IMG/VR virus record: IMGVR_UViG_3300037488_001432
Coordinates: 1-41,515 of that record
Strand: one strand, 5' to 3'
DNA length: 41,515 nucleotides
From: a virus
In this document: one piece after another, positions 11,121-16,767 of the stretch
Layout: every line of letters starts with the position of its first letter
How positions within the stretch are numbered: the stretch's first letter is position 1
The notes under the pieces: generated by a model
Database searches by the model: none
What the model was told of the DNA's origin: nothing
The model's input: only the letters and a program-made list of their open reading frames with translations
Made by a program: the position numbers and the translations under genes

Positions 11121-11233
11121 TCCGCAAGGCCGTCGATTTCCTGGCGGTGTACCAGCAGTACCGCCCCCAACATTCCCGCCGTTACGCGGCACAAATTGCA
11201 TTCGGCGTGGCCTTTCGTGGCCTGCCTTTCTGA
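11111..11233 (+). CDS. Small basic early protein (40 aa)
   Basis: Encodes MALIRKAVDFLAVYQQYRPQ, then HSRRYAARIA-like and FRGLPF segments. Its start overlaps the previous gene by 10 bases. Short basic proteins of this type are common in early operons of proteobacterial phages, immediately before recombination genes, as here before erf. Function unknown. Confidence 0.68.
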   Translation: MALIRKAVDFLAVYQQYRPQHSRRYAAQIAFGVAFRGLPF

Positions 11234-11240
11234 GGATGAC

Positions 11241-11846
11241 ATGACTGAAACAAAGCAAATCTCAATGGCGTTCGTCAAGGCTCAAAAGGAATTCGGGCCA
11301 GCGCTCAAGACGCACACGAACCCGGCCTTTAAGAGCAAATATGCAGACCTTTCGGCGTGCGTTGAAGCGGTGGTTGATGCGCTGAACAACAACGGCATCG
11401 GCCTGATGCAGCGCACGATTCAGGTCGAATCTGGCGTGTGCGTTGAAACCGTGTTTGTCCACGAGTCTGGCGAAACGCTTTCAAGCGGCCCGCTTCACGT
11501 TCCCGCATCGAAGCAAGATCCGCAGGGCTATGGTTCGGCGCTGACCTACGCCCGGCGCTATTCCCTGATGGCCGCCTGCGGCATTGCGCCAGAGGATGAC
11601 GATGGGAACGCGGGCAGCCCAGCAGGCGCGGCCGACCGCAACAGGCCAGCGCCTGCGCCCGCTGCCGCGCCTGCTAGGCTCTCACCGGAGCGGGTGGCAG
11701 ATTGGCTTGCCGCAATCAAGGACGCTGGCGATGATGAGATCGACGGTGTGATGGAACGCGCGCATGCCGCTGCCCGCAAGGTGCAAGACAAACGCGCCTT
11801 TAATCAAATGAACAACGCACTCGCCGCGCGCAAGGTGTCCGCATGA
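11241..11846 (+). CDS. erf: ERF-family single-strand annealing recombinase
   Basis: A 201-residue protein with the ERF core: AFVKAQKEFGPALKTHTNPA, FKSKYADLSACVEAVVDALN, and the aromatic YGSALTYARRYSLMAACGIA motif near residues 95-115. A low-complexity Ala/Pro linker and a helical C-terminal domain follow. ERF proteins anneal complementary single strands during phage recombination and circularisation (P22 Erf). The ATG at 11241 follows GAGGATGAC. It overlaps gp157 by four bases. NinB in the other arm would complement it. Well supported. Confidence 0.93.
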   Translation: MTETKQISMAFVKAQKEFGPALKTHTNPAFKSKYADLSACVEAVVDALNNNGIGLMQRTIQVESGVCVETVFVHESGETLSSGPLHVPASKQDPQGYGSALTYARRYSLMAACGIAPEDDDGNAGSPAGAADRNRPAPAPAAAPARLSPERVADWLAAIKDAGDDEIDGVMERAHAAARKVQDKRAFNQMNNALAARKVSA

Positions 11847-12343
11847 CGGCGCTTTACGTCCTGGCGCAGGAGCACCGCGCATTAGCCGAGCGGCTGGCTG
11901 ATCTTGAGGTTGACCCGCAAACCATAGCCGACACGCTGGAAGGCGAAGCGCTGCCGCTTGAGCAGAAGGCAATTGCTGTTGCCATGGTGGCGCGAAACTT
12001 CGAAGAGCTGTCGGAATCAATCCGGCACGCAATCGACACCATGAAAAAGCGACAAGACGCAGCCAAGAAGCGGGCCGAAGCGTTGCGCGCCTACCTTCTG
12101 ACAAACATGCTTGCAGCGGGCATCAAATCGGCAGATAGCCCGATGCTGTGCGTTTCGGTGAAAGGGAAACCGGCGTCCGTTGAGGTGTTTGACGCTGCGC
12201 AGATTCCGGCCGAGTTCTTCGACAAGCCGCCACCACCTGATCCGACGCTAAACAAGGCGCGGGTATCGGCAGCAATCAAGGCGGGCACTGATGTTCCCGG
12301 CGCGAAGCTGTCGGAGCAGAATTTCAGGCTTGAAATCAAATGA
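11843..12343 (+). CDS. Siphovirus Gp157-family protein
   Basis: A 166-residue protein: an N-terminal long coiled coil (ALYVLAQEHRALAERLADLE), GEALPLEQKAIAVAMVARNF, an Arg/Lys-rich helix (MKKRQDAAKKRAEALRAYLL), then a beta-strand C-terminal half with SVKGKPASVEVFDAAQIPAE and PDPTLNKARVSAAIKAGTDV. This is the Gp157 architecture, often adjacent to recombination genes and linked in early work to phage resistance phenotypes. Last certain gene of the right core operon before the cassettes begin. Confidence 0.9.
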   Translation: MTALYVLAQEHRALAERLADLEVDPQTIADTLEGEALPLEQKAIAVAMVARNFEELSESIRHAIDTMKKRQDAAKKRAEALRAYLLTNMLAAGIKSADSPMLCVSVKGKPASVEVFDAAQIPAEFFDKPPPPDPTLNKARVSAAIKAGTDVPGAKLSEQNFRLEIK

Positions 12344-12459
12344 TTTACCTGCTGGCTGCATGCGCAGTGAGAGCGTATTCGCATTCCTCAATAGCCCGGC
12401 TTGCTATCGGGCCAGCAGACCATAACGTTTTGGTAACCAGGAGCCAACGCGATGACTGA
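12340..12459 (+). CDS. Possible small ORF bridging core and cassette array (39 aa)
   Basis: The ATG overlaps the gp157 stop (ATGA) and the frame runs MIYLLAACAVRAYSHSSIAR to a TGA at 12457. It overlaps the start of the next gene by eight bases. Codon content is ordinary. The frame passes through a lone R''-like CCATAAC (12420-12426). It could be a real coupled gene or fortuitous. Confidence 0.35.
   Translation: MIYLLAACAVRAYSHSSIARLAIGPADHNVLVTRSQRDD
12420..12440 (+). other. attC: Partial attC (right-arm inner boundary)
   Basis: CCATAACGTTTTGGTAACC (12420-12438) matches the R'' and 5' arm of attC R4 (13830 onward). It is not followed by a matching 3' arm or R'. It marks the start of the right-hand cassette array, mirroring the truncated site at 5311. 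Confidence 0.55.
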
Positions 12460-12565
12460 CAGAAAACCCGGCGAGCTAAGCGACGGTGAGCTGTTGGCGC
12501 TGAGCCGCGCCGCGTTCGCGGTGGAATATGACCCCGCCGAGGTTCGAGCGCAGAAACGCGCCTAA
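12452..12565 (+). CDS. Cassette-encoded mini-protein (37 aa)
   Basis: Starts MTDRKPGELSDGELLALSRA and ends VRAQKRA; acidic then basic, probably one helix pair. The ATG at 12452 follows AGGAGCCAACGC, a good ribosome site. The TAA is part of R'' of attC R1. Position, ribosome site and stop-in-attC support it despite its length. Function unknown. Confidence 0.65.
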   Translation: MTDRKPGELSDGELLALSRAAFAVEYDPAEVRAQKRA

Positions 12566-12622
12566 CGTCGAAGTTAAGGCCGCTTGCTGTAAGCAAGTCG
12601 GGCCTTGAACGCCCCGTTAGGC
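12560..12622 (+). other. attC: attC site R1
   Basis: R'' GCCTAAC (12560-12566), R' GTTAGGC (12616-12622), 63 bp. The arms GTTAAGGCCGCTTGC and GCAAGTCGGGCCTTGAAC pair with unpaired bases in the 3' arm. Confidence 0.9.
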
Positions 12623-12660
12623 GGCTTCAATTTGATGCTGAAAATAGTTTTAAATAGCGC

Positions 12661-12689
12661 TTGCGTTACCGGAAACGTGGCGCTACACT
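12661..12689 (+). promoter_or_regulatory. Cassette promoter
   Basis: -35 TTGCGT (12661-12666), 17-bp spacer, -10 TACACT (12684-12689). The spacer begins TACCGGAAACGTGGCGC, which resembles the spacer of the promoter at 4902-4930 (GGTGGCGC next to the -10) but with a decayed palindrome (CGTTaccggaAACG). Confidence 0.65.
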
Positions 12690-12718
12690 GAAGGCACTGA
12701 AGCAACCGGAGAAGCTAA

Positions 12719-12964
12719 ATGACAATGGCCCTTGGAACCGTTTTGCCCACCGCCGAAATCTTGGCGCGCGGCGACGCACACGCCGCCTGGCTTGCAGGCC
12801 AGCAGCACAAAGCCGGCGCCGCCCTCAACGTTTGCGCAGCGCGCACTGTTGGCGGCGAAACCCGCTACTACAAAACATCGACGAAATACGCGGTAATTTC
12901 CAGAGGCATGCAGGTTCGGTGGTTTGAAGTCCGCGCCGATGGTGATTACCCTGTTCGCGGGTGA
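12719..12964 (+). CDS. Cassette-encoded hypothetical protein (81 aa)
   Basis: Starts MTMALGTVLPTAEILARGDA. It is an Ala-rich helical half (HAAWLAGQQHKAGAALNVCA) followed by a beta-like half (TRYYKTSTKYAVISRGMQVR, WFEVRADGDYPVRG). The ATG at 12719 follows CCGGAGAAGCTAA and lies 30 bases after a cassette promoter. It overlaps the next gene (GTGA). First gene of a two-gene, promoter-led cassette. Unknown function. Confidence 0.8.
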   Translation: MTMALGTVLPTAEILARGDAHAAWLAGQQHKAGAALNVCAARTVGGETRYYKTSTKYAVISRGMQVRWFEVRADGDYPVRG

Positions 12965-13161
12965 GCCCAGCCAAGACGACAAGCGAGCGCGTGCAGGCTA
13001 TGCGCTCTGCCCGCAATTCTCTGGGCTTGAAGCGCCTAGAGCTTTACGCGCACCCGGAAGACTGGCCGGCAATCAAAGCACTGGCCGAGAAGTTGCAAAG
13101 AAAGCGGGCGCGCGCCTTGCCGCAAAACAAGACGCCTAACGTTCGAGCTAAGCGCGTTTGA
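12961..13161 (+). CDS. Small basic RHH-like protein, family A (GTG start)
   Basis: A 66-residue paralogue of 4106-4285 and 6542-6706, beginning (V/M)SPAKTTSERVQAMRSARN, then LKRLELYAHPEDWPAIKALA and a Lys/Arg-rich tail. The GTG at 12961 overlaps the upstream TGA. The last about 10 residues (PNVRAKRV and neighbours) are encoded by attC R2, with the TGA in its 5' arm. Its recurrent position as the last gene of a promoter-led module suggests regulation of that module; this is inference. Confidence 0.75.
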   Translation: MSPAKTTSERVQAMRSARNSLGLKRLELYAHPEDWPAIKALAEKLQRKRARALPQNKTPNVRAKRV

Positions 13162-13203
13162 CACGGTACTCCGTGGCAAATCCGCTTGAGCGAGGGGTTA
13201 GGC
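13134..13203 (+). other. attC: attC site R2
   Basis: R'' GCCTAAC (13134-13140), R' GTTAGGC (13197-13203), 70 bp. The arms CGAGCTAAGCGCGTTTG and CAAATCCGCTTGAGCG pair with unpaired C and A. An inner hairpin CACGGTACTCCGTG closes the loop. Confidence 0.9.
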
Positions 13204-13228
13204 CCGCTGTTCGCAACCGAGAAAGACT

Positions 13229-13489
13229 ATGAGCACCTGGAAAGAACTGCTTGAAGACGCTCTGAAGGAGCGCGGCGAGGAACTGGCCGACCTTGAAGCC
13301 AACACGCTGACGGACGCCGACATGGCGAAGGAGTTCGACTCTGGCTATGGCAGCACTGAGGGCCTGACGTTCACGGCCTGGAGCGCAAAGACCGTTTACT
13401 TTCCTATCTGCTATGACGGCGCCGAGTGGGTTGGAAGCGTTTCTCGCCACCCAAACGGCAAGCCGACAGAACACCAGGGCGGCGGCTGA
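13229..13489 (+). CDS. Cassette-encoded acidic protein (86 aa)
   Basis: Starts MSTWKELLEDALKERGEELA. An acidic N-terminal helix is followed by a beta-rich half (GLTFTAWSAKTVYFPICYDG, AEWVGSVSRHP). This pattern resembles small acidic phage proteins. The ribosome site is GAGAAAGACT before the ATG at 13229. The stop is seven bases before R'' of attC R3. A DNA-mimic or anti-host role is conceivable but not evidenced. Confidence 0.78.
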   Translation: MSTWKELLEDALKERGEELADLEANTLTDADMAKEFDSGYGSTEGLTFTAWSAKTVYFPICYDGAEWVGSVSRHPNGKPTEHQGGG

Positions 13490-13496
13490 ATTGCGG

Positions 13497-13583
13497 GCCT
13501 AACGTGGAGTTCAGCGGCGTGCCCGCTGGACATTCGAGTAACCACCCTGCTGGCGGCGCGTCCGCTGGAACGCAGGGTTAGGC
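13497..13583 (+). other. attC: attC site R3
   Basis: R'' GCCTAAC (13497-13503), R' GTTAGGC (13577-13583), 87 bp. The arms GTTCAGCGGCGTGCC and GGCGCGTCCGCTGGAAC pair with unpaired C and A in the 3' arm. Confidence 0.9.
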
Positions 13584-13612
13584 GTCACTGGCGCCGAAGC
13601 GGAAAGACGGTG

Positions 13613-13828
13613 ATGAACCAAGACCCGGATTCGTGGGAAGCCAACGCGCAGCACATGCTGGAACGATGCCCGTACACCGTATGGCAGCGCCCAGGCGGCG
13701 GACCCGTGGACCTGAAGTCCACGCTGGTGGTGACGTTCCAGGCTATGCAAATGCGCCTTGAAGGGCATCCGATGTATGCGCGCAAGCTGACGCCAGAACC
13801 CGAGACGTTTGCGGGCCTGATTCCGTGA
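13613..13828 (+). CDS. Cassette-encoded hypothetical protein (71 aa)
   Basis: Starts MNQDPDSWEANAQHMLERCP, then YTVWQRPGGGPVDLKSTLVV and a Met-rich helix. The ATG at 13613 follows GGAAAGACGGTG; a GTG three bases earlier is an alternative. The stop is one base before R'' of attC R4. No family recognised. Confidence 0.75.
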   Translation: MNQDPDSWEANAQHMLERCPYTVWQRPGGGPVDLKSTLVVTFQAMQMRLEGHPMYARKLTPEPETFAGLIP

Positions 13829-13829
13829 C

Positions 13830-13916
13830 GCCTAACGTTTTGGTAACCGGCGCCCGCGCGCTGAAGTAATAGACCGGCTGGACGCTGCGGGGCGTCCGGT
13901 TGACCTAATGTTCGGC
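13830..13916 (+). other. attC: attC site R4
   Basis: R'' GCCTAAC (13830-13836), R' GTTCGGC (13910-13916), 87 bp. The arms GGTAACCGGCGCCC and GGGGCGTCCGGTTGACC pair with unpaired C and A. R' deviates at one base from GTTAGGC. Confidence 0.87.
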
Positions 13917-13944
13917 TGTAGCCGGAGATAAAGGAGTGTTTGAG

Positions 13945-14151
13945 ATGAAGATCAACGTTATCGGGATGATCCTGAACAACGCCGGCCGCAAGTGCTTTGA
14001 CGGCGCGGTACTGGATGACAACGGCAACCCATTGCCGGCCGCTGATTCGCTGCACGCGATGATCATGGAATATGCCAAGGTGATCAACGGCGGCACATCC
14101 GATTGGGTGGCGACATCGCGCGAAGTGCTCAAGTCTGACCCTGCCCCATGA
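13945..14151 (+). CDS. Cassette-encoded hypothetical protein (68 aa)
   Basis: Starts MKINVIGMILNNAGRKCFDG and continues AVLDDNGNPLPAADSLHAMI, then a helix and SREVLKSDPAP. The ATG at 13945 follows AAAGGAGTGTTTGAG, the same ribosome-site leader seen before the membrane-protein cassette at 5026-5280. The stop is next to R'' of attC R5. Function unknown. Confidence 0.78.
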   Translation: MKINVIGMILNNAGRKCFDGAVLDDNGNPLPAADSLHAMIMEYAKVINGGTSDWVATSREVLKSDPAP

Positions 14152-14152
14152 A

Positions 14153-14249
14153 GCCGAACGTTCGAGCTAACCTGGACCCAACGGCGTGACCATGCTGGAC
14201 AACCACACTGCTGATGCCGTTGGGGCTCAGGTTGAGCGAGGGGTTGGGC
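14153..14249 (+). other. attC: attC site R5
   Basis: R'' GCCGAAC (14153-14159), R' GTTGGGC (14243-14249), 97 bp. The arms GCTAACCTGGACCCAACGGC and GCCGTTGGGGCTCAGGTTGA (continuing GC) pair over about 20 bp with unpaired C and A. Confidence 0.88.
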
Positions 14250-14282
14250 GGCTGGTGAACGAAGCTACGAAAGGAGCCCGCT

Positions 14283-14447
14283 GTGGCTGAAACAATGACA
14301 ACGGCAATGCTATGGACGATGGCCCTGTTGGGCGCCTGGAACGGCGTAAACATGATCGGCCGCCTCTACTACCGGGCGCCGTGGTGGCCCTATGCGTGGC
14401 ACGTTTTCAGCGGGGCATGGGCCGCGTTCATTCTGTGGGCACGCTGA
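14283..14447 (+). CDS. Cassette-encoded membrane mini-protein (54 aa, GTG start)
   Basis: GTG at 14283 with AAAGGAG eight bases upstream. Encodes (V/M)AETMTTAMLWTMALLGAW, NGVNMIGRLYYRAPWWPYAW and HVFSGAWAAFILWAR. Two hydrophobic Trp-rich stretches suggest a small inner-membrane protein with two spans. The stop is four bases before R'' of attC R6. No other frame fits this cassette, which supports the call. Function unknown. Confidence 0.72.
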   Translation: MAETMTTAMLWTMALLGAWNGVNMIGRLYYRAPWWPYAWHVFSGAWAAFILWAR

Positions 14448-14451
14448 AGCC

Positions 14452-14509
14452 GCCCAACGTGGCCGCTAACCGGCAGCCGTAGGCTGTCCGGTTGAGTGGC
14501 GGGTTATGC
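14452..14509 (+). other. attC: attC site R6
   Basis: R'' GCCCAAC (14452-14458), R' GTTATGC (14503-14509), 58 bp. The arms GCCGCTAACCGGCAGCC and GGCTGTCCGGTTGAGTGGC pair with unpaired C and A. Confidence 0.9.
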
Positions 14510-14535
14510 GTGGTTAACGAAGCGAAGGAAAGACG

Positions 14536-14769
14536 ATGAGCGACTTTTGCAGAACCGCCGAGCAGAGAAAGGCCGCGAAGGAACACCGCTGCACCTATTG
14601 CGGCGAAGGCATCCCGAAGGGCGAGGTGTACCAAGAGCAAACGGGCGTTTGGGACGGTGCGGCATTCCGCAACAAGTTTCACGCCGAGTGCTTCCAGGCG
14701 CTGTGCGATGAGGGCGAAGGCGAGTTCACGCCGTACAGCGAAACACGGCCCGAGCGGGCTGACGCCTAA
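14536..14769 (+). CDS. Cassette-encoded zinc-finger-like protein (77 aa)
   Basis: Starts MSDFCRTAEQRKAAKEHRCT. CTYCGEGIPKGEVYQEQTGV provides a CxxC, and FRNKFHAECFQALC provides HxxC with a further Cys, a treble-clef or LIM-like zinc site. The C-terminus is acidic. The ribosome site is GAAGGAAAGACG. The TAA lies in R'' of attC R7. A single-zinc adaptor or DNA-binding role is likely; the target is unknown. Confidence 0.78.
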   Translation: MSDFCRTAEQRKAAKEHRCTYCGEGIPKGEVYQEQTGVWDGAAFRNKFHAECFQALCDEGEGEFTPYSETRPERADA

Positions 14770-14850
14770 CGTTGTATTGAGCGGCGCGCGCACCGGCCTG
14801 GACGGAGTGTGACCATGCCGTTGCGCGTCCGCTCGAATACGGGGTTAGGC
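14764..14850 (+). other. attC: attC site R7
   Basis: R'' GCCTAAC (14764-14770), R' GTTAGGC (14844-14850), 87 bp. The arms GTATTGAGCGGCGCG and CGCGTCCGCTCGAATAC pair perfectly except for the unpaired C and A. Confidence 0.93.
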
Positions 14851-14869
14851 CCCACATGGAGAAGCAAGC

Positions 14870-15097
14870 ATGAAAGACAGTGATTTGATTGCAGAAGTGG
14901 CCCGCGTGTGGGTTGACGGCGGCGGCGATGCTGAAGGCATTGCATGGAGCGCCAGCAGCCTACAGGTCGCGGTCATGGTGGAGATTGACCGCCGCAGGGA
15001 GGATGCCGAAGCGCTTGCATCGCTGCGAGCAGTCCGCGAACAGTGGGAGGCGGAGAGACACGCCCGCCTGACAGCCAATGGTGGCCTTGGGGCCTAA
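14870..15097 (+). CDS. Cassette-encoded hypothetical protein (75 aa)
   Basis: Starts MKDSDLIAEVARVWVDGGGD, then AWSASSLQVAVMVEIDRRRE and a long charged helix (EALASLRAVREQWEAERHAR). The ATG at 14870 follows TGGAGAAGCAAGC. The TAA lies in R'' of attC R8. Soluble, helical, unknown function. Confidence 0.78.
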   Translation: MKDSDLIAEVARVWVDGGGDAEGIAWSASSLQVAVMVEIDRRREDAEALASLRAVREQWEAERHARLTANGGLGA

Positions 15098-15160
15098 CGG
15101 TAGCGTTGAGCCGGGCACAACGGTACGCCGTTGTGACTCGGCTCGAACGCGGGGTTAGGT
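15092..15160 (+). other. attC: attC site R8
   Basis: R'' GCCTAAC (15092-15098), R' GTTAGGT (15154-15160), 69 bp. The arms GCGTTGAGCCGGGCACAAC and GTTGTGACTCGGCTCGAACGC pair with unpaired C and A; loop GGTACGCC. Positions 15093-15159 are identical to attC R9. Confidence 0.93.
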
Positions 15161-15191
15161 TTCACTGGTTCCGAAGCGAGAAGGACGACGA

Positions 15192-15842
15192 ATGGCAGAG
15201 AAAGTAGTGATCGGGAACGCGGAACTGTGGCACGGGGACTGCCGCGATGTGCTGCCTCTGCTGCCTGCGTTTGACTTGGTGCTGACGGACCCGCCGTATG
15301 GGGTGCTGATGAACGGAAACCCAGGGCGCCGCGCGAAGCTGACCGAACAGATTGCCGGCGATGCTGTCGCGCCGGACGTAGCCTGGATGGCGGACCACAA
15401 GGCGATTGTCTGGGGCGGCAACAACTTCGGCTTGCCGCGCTCGACGGGCTGGCTGGTGTGGGACAAGTGCCACCCCGATGAATCGCAGCACTCGCAGGCA
15501 GAGCTGGCTTGGACGAACGTAGTGCGGACGGTGCGGCACTACCGCGAGGCTTACCACGGGTTCATGCGCCAGCGCGACGGCTGGTTCCACCCGACACAGA
15601 AGCCGCCTGGCTTGATGCGCTGGTGCATCGGGCTGACGGATGCAGCGTGCGTTTTTGATCCTTACATGGGGTCAGGCACAGCCGGAATAGCGGCGATGGA
15701 GACAGGACGCCGGTTCATCGGCGTGGAGATCCATCGCCCGTATTTCGACATCGCCTGTCGGCGCATCGAACAAGCGCAGGCGCAAGGCCAACTGATACAG
15801 CCCGAACCCTCGCGCGAATGCGTGCAGGAAGGGCTGTTGTGA
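15192..15842 (+). CDS. DNA N4/N6-methyltransferase (N6_N4_Mtase family)
   Basis: A 216-residue enzyme that methylates the exocyclic amino group of adenine or cytosine in DNA. Catalytic DPPYG is at residues 33-37 and the SAM-binding DPYMGSGTAG begins near residue 156, so the order is DPPY first, then FxGxG-like, as in beta-class enzymes. AIVWGGNNFG and WFHPTQKPPGLMRW are further family signatures. Start ATG 15192 follows AGAAGGACGACGA. The stop is next to attC R9. As a single-gene cassette between two identical attC sites, it looks recently duplicated or shuffled. Target sequence unknown. Confidence 0.93.
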   Translation: MAEKVVIGNAELWHGDCRDVLPLLPAFDLVLTDPPYGVLMNGNPGRRAKLTEQIAGDAVAPDVAWMADHKAIVWGGNNFGLPRSTGWLVWDKCHPDESQHSQAELAWTNVVRTVRHYREAYHGFMRQRDGWFHPTQKPPGLMRWCIGLTDAACVFDPYMGSGTAGIAAMETGRRFIGVEIHRPYFDIACRRIEQAQAQGQLIQPEPSRECVQEGLL

Positions 15843-15843
15843 A

Positions 15844-15912
15844 ACCTAACGGTAGCGTTGAGCCGGGCACAACGGTACGCCGTTGTGACTCGGCTCGAAC
15901 GCGGGGTTAGGG
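15844..15912 (+). other. attC: attC site R9
   Basis: R'' ACCTAAC (15844-15850), R' GTTAGGG (15906-15912), 69 bp. The interior is identical to attC R8; only the outermost base of each core differs. Confidence 0.93.
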
Positions 15913-15958
15913 CGCTGGTGGAGAAACGCGGCTAGGTTTGCGTGTTACAAAATAGTTG

Positions 15959-15986
15959 TTGACGCTGGAGGTTGCTGTGCTACAGT
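15959..15986 (+). promoter_or_regulatory. Cassette promoter (right copy of the three-gene module)
   Basis: -35 TTGACG (15959-15964), 16-bp spacer, -10 TACAGT (15981-15986). The surrounding leader (GCGCTGGTGG after the attC R', CGGAGAGCA before the ATG) matches the left-arm module, but the CGTTAG palindrome is absent here. Confidence 0.7.
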
Positions 15987-16019
15987 AACGACATCGCAAC
16001 ACACCAAACGGAGAGCACC

Positions 16020-16202
16020 ATGAACACCAACATCCACTACGTCAACAACACCGCCGCCGACATCTCCAAGTTCTTCGATGTCTTCGCCGCCGCCTACAAG
16101 ACCGGCGCCCTGCACGAAGACTTCGCTGACCTGTTCGCCATCACCATCCTGAAGGGCTACAACCCCGACGGCACCGACCGCATGATCATCGAGGCCGCTT
16201 AA
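16020..16202 (+). CDS. Conserved 60-aa protein, module family C (right copy)
   Basis: Starts MNTNIHYVNNTAADISKFFD; 58 of 60 residues match the left-arm copy (4689-4871). The two DNA copies are inverted relative to each other and differ at about 13 of 183 bases, mostly in third positions. The ATG at 16020 has a CGGAGAGCACC ribosome site. It overlaps the next gene by one base (TAATG). Function unknown, but its conservation and own promoter suggest a useful product. Confidence 0.87.
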   Translation: MNTNIHYVNNTAADISKFFDVFAAAYKTGALHEDFADLFAITILKGYNPDGTDRMIIEAA

Positions 16203-16489
16203 TGAAAGCCGCAGAAGTGCGCGAAGATGGTGCTGTTCCGGTGGCGTGGATCACCAATGACGAGTATTCGTCAGGATCGTACTCACCGCCATACCGAGAA
16301 AAACGGCTTTCATGGCATAGGCCAGCCAATAACGGCACACCTCTATATACCGCCGCACTAACCGACGACGCTGACAGACTGCGTGAAGTTTTGCGCCGCA
16401 TTGGCGACATGGCGCACGACGCCAGCACCGGGCCAGCCGTGCCGGATGTGCTTTGGGAAATCAGGCGCATGGCCTACGACGAAGTATGA
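16202..16489 (+). CDS. Hypothetical protein, module family B (95 aa)
   Basis: Starts MKAAEVREDGAVPVAWITND. Its last 40 residues (DADRLREVLRRIGDMAHDAS and on) nearly match the left-arm paralogue 4282-4689, whereas the first half is different and shorter. PVAWITNDEYSSGSYSPPYR resembles short domains of unknown function found in other phage mini-genes. Coupled upstream (TAATG) and downstream (ATGA). Unknown function. Confidence 0.8.
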   Translation: MKAAEVREDGAVPVAWITNDEYSSGSYSPPYREKRLSWHRPANNGTPLYTAALTDDADRLREVLRRIGDMAHDASTGPAVPDVLWEIRRMAYDEV

Positions 16490-16671
16490 GCACCGACAAG
16501 AGCAAAGGCGGACGCCCGCCAGCCCCGCCCGGCCAGCGCCGGGTGAACGTGCCGCTGCGCCTGCCTGAATGGCTGGTGCAGTGGATGGCAGAGCAGCCGG
16601 AGACGCCTGCGGAGTTGATAGAAGCCGCACTGCTGAAGGCGCACAAGCTGCGCCCGCCGCGTGCGCCCTAA
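16486..16671 (+). CDS. Ribbon-helix-helix-like mini-protein (61 aa)
   Basis: Starts MSTDKSKGGRPPAPPGQRRV. NVPLRLPEWLVQWMAEQPET and PAELIEAALLKAHK fit a strand followed by two helices, as in CopG/Arc-type DNA-binding proteins. It occupies the position of the family A gene in the left-arm module, so the third slot is always a small basic protein. The TAA lies in R'' of attC R10. Regulatory role inferred. Confidence 0.72.
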   Translation: MSTDKSKGGRPPAPPGQRRVNVPLRLPEWLVQWMAEQPETPAELIEAALLKAHKLRPPRAP

Positions 16672-16767
16672 CGATAGCTTCAGCGGGCCTGAACGGCCCG
16701 CGAGAAAGGTGACACATGAGTGAAACTTTGGAGGCCGTTCGGGCTCCGTTGCAAGCGCCAGTTAGGC
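16666..16767 (+). other. attC: attC site R10 (long, 102 bp, contains a start codon)
   Basis: R'' CCCTAAC (16666-16672), R' GTTAGGC (16761-16767). The arms GCTTCAGCGGGCCTGAACGG and CCGTTCGGGCTCCGTTGC (continuing AAGC) pair over about 22 bp with two mismatches and unpaired G and A on the 3' arm. The loop holds AAAGGTGACAC and the ATG at 16716. Confidence 0.9.

Noticed and set aside
12560-16767. The intergenic hairpins as rho-independent terminators
   Set aside because: They lack T tracts, are 56-117 bp long, share R-box heptamers at both ends and have consistent unpaired bases, all of which fit attC better.
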